DNA from: Erpobdella octoculata
Taxonomy: Eukaryota; Annelida; Clitellata; Hirudinida; Erpobdellidae
Length of the DNA: 64,000 nucleotides
Direction: 5' to 3'
NCBI GenBank assembly: GCA_963978895.1
Contig: OZ022242.1
Span: 3,984,859 to 4,048,858 of the forward strand
A model generated the notes under the pieces. That model was not told the origin of the DNA and searched no databases. It saw nothing but the letters and a program-made list of their open reading frames with translations. Position 1 is the first letter of the stretch. Every line of letters starts with the position of its first letter. Below, piece by piece: positions 11,874 to 64,000 of the stretch. A program made the translations under genes and the position numbers.

Positions 11874-62644
<50,771 letters not shown>

Positions 62645-62749
62645 GTTGGTGAGATTTCAATAAATACTTTGCAAAAAGACCCAAAGCTTTAGCTTTTTCA
62701 GCAAGTCTTGTAGTTGAAATTGCTGACTGACCTAAATCTGACTACAGTC

Positions 62750-63815
62750 CAGGGGTGGATGTGGGTCTAGTTTTGATGACCCAACCCCCTTAAAAGTTAC
62801 ATTTCTAACTCAACCCAGCCCACTGACACCACGAGTCACAGTTTTAATTATCAGGCAAATGTTTAAGAATGATAGCCAAAAAGCAGAACTCAAAAATAGC
62901 TTAGCTCAACACAGTTCTGCATCCAACTAAGAAGCCTTTTATTCTCAAAAGATCTGAAGGAGTGGTAATCAGGAACACACTATAAAATCTGTTTCTGTTT
63001 TAATGTTGTTAATTTAAAATAAAAAAAGACAGCTGAGTATTTTGCTTCAAGCACTGTTGGATTTACAGTTGTGACTTTGTCAAGAATCCAGCACAATGTT
63101 TGATGTGTTCTTGCTGATTTTTACTACCAAATTTTTTACCTTTTGAATCTTTAAACTGATATACCTTTAATTGCACTTAAAACAAGTACAGTAGTAGTTT
63201 ACAAGAATTTCTTTAGCATTTTCTTTTATTTTAAGCACCAGGAAAGTTTTCTGCCGGAATTTTTATCAAAAATTTGTAGGTGCCTTCAAAGTCTACTTTC
63301 CTGTTTTTCTTTAAATGCTTTAGTGTGAGCCAATTTTGGTTAACTGTGAAGTTTGTCATTCTTTACACTTGCAAACTGCACACAACTCAACTACAATAGC
63401 GACTGCAAATGAATCAGGGAGCAATAGACCAAGGCTCTGCGCAATAAAACCGAGATGCAAAAAACACCAAACATGTAAATACAGTTAAAATGTTAGTTTT
63501 AAAATTAAAAACTAAAAAATAATATAAACTTGAAATAATAAAAAAAGTTGAAATGGTAATTCAACCCAACCAGACATTTAGAAAAAAAATTATACCCAAC
63601 CCATGGGTCAACCAATGTCTACTTCTGCTATACCCAACCCATGGGTCAACCAATGTCTACCTCTGCTATACCTAACCCATGGGTCACCAATGTTTACCTC
63701 TGCTATACCCAACCTATGGTCAACCAATGTCTACCTCTGCTATACCCAACTCATGGGTCAACCAATGTCTACCTCTGCTATACCCAACCCATGGGTCAAC
63801 CAATGTCTACCTCTG
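62750..63815. mobile_element. Non-autonomous hAT element whose right end is a 38-bp tandem array
   Basis: The left end is CAGGGGTGGATGTGGGTC; the right end is GGGTCAACCAATGTCTACCT followed by CTG. Flanks CTACAGTC (62742-62749) and CTACAGTT (63816-63823) match 7 of 8. The last 225 bp (63592-63815) are six copies of a 38-bp unit that itself contains the right terminus. No transposase was recognised. It lies after exon 36, in intron 36. Confidence 0.75.
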
Positions 63816-64000
63816 CTACAGTTTTTTTTAAACAAAATAATGTAATGAAGACATTATTTTTTATCATAATTTTATTGAGAAAAAAATAAATTAGAAAAAT
63901 AATCATTACTCCAATTTGAAACATTCTTACAAGCTTTTATTTAGGTTACAATCTCTGTTTGTAGGTCGGTGTGTTTTTCTCTGTATGCAAATTTTGCAAG

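Overview
The window is AT-rich animal nuclear DNA. It has spliced genes, long microsatellites and dense transposon relics. One of its two genes encodes a COE/EBF transcription factor, a family known only from animals. The transposon mix is Ty3/gypsy of CsRn1 type, Merlin-like, many hAT families, Helitron-like elements, CR1/L2-like LINEs and tRNA-SINEs. This fits an invertebrate, but the species cannot be named from the sequence.

Left end (1-2424, minus strand): the first two coding exons of a COE/EBF gene (2424-2279 and 1423-1270). They lie among five unrelated minisatellites, and the rest of the gene lies beyond the left edge. From 2425 to 11873 no coding gene was found. This stretch holds tandem repeats, a perfect inverted repeat, a GC-box-rich patch at 5880-6115 (a candidate promoter or enhancer for one or both divergent genes), a LINE 3' relic and assorted repeats.

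Main gene (11874 to the right edge, plus strand): a very large polycystin-1-like gene. I reconstructed 36 exons covering about 2,364 codons, and their splice phases agree throughout. Domain order is signal peptide, WSC, six EGF-type modules (one phase 1-1 exon each), REJ region, GAIN/GPS, TM1, PLAT, further membrane segments, an unusual 572-codon Lys/Ser/Thr-rich exon carrying three different tandem peptide repeats, then membrane segments leading into the polycystin (TOP) domain. The remaining channel part lies past 64000. No PKD repeats were seen. The GPS lacks the usual cleavage tripeptide.

All mobile elements between 12 kb and 64 kb sit in introns of this gene. The 18.5-kb intron between the PLAT exon and the next membrane exon (34469-53023) is a nest. 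It holds an apparently intact Ty3/gypsy element with identical 159-bp LTRs, inserted in an older gag relic. It also holds a three-exon Merlin/ISXO2-like transposase with a partial duplicate, several hAT transposase fragments and a Ulp1-protease/PHD-finger relic. Later introns hold three hAT elements with recognisable 8-bp target duplications, one carrying a LINE, plus SINEs. A Helitron-like family with an 18-bp GC-rich minisatellite occurs at least eight times.
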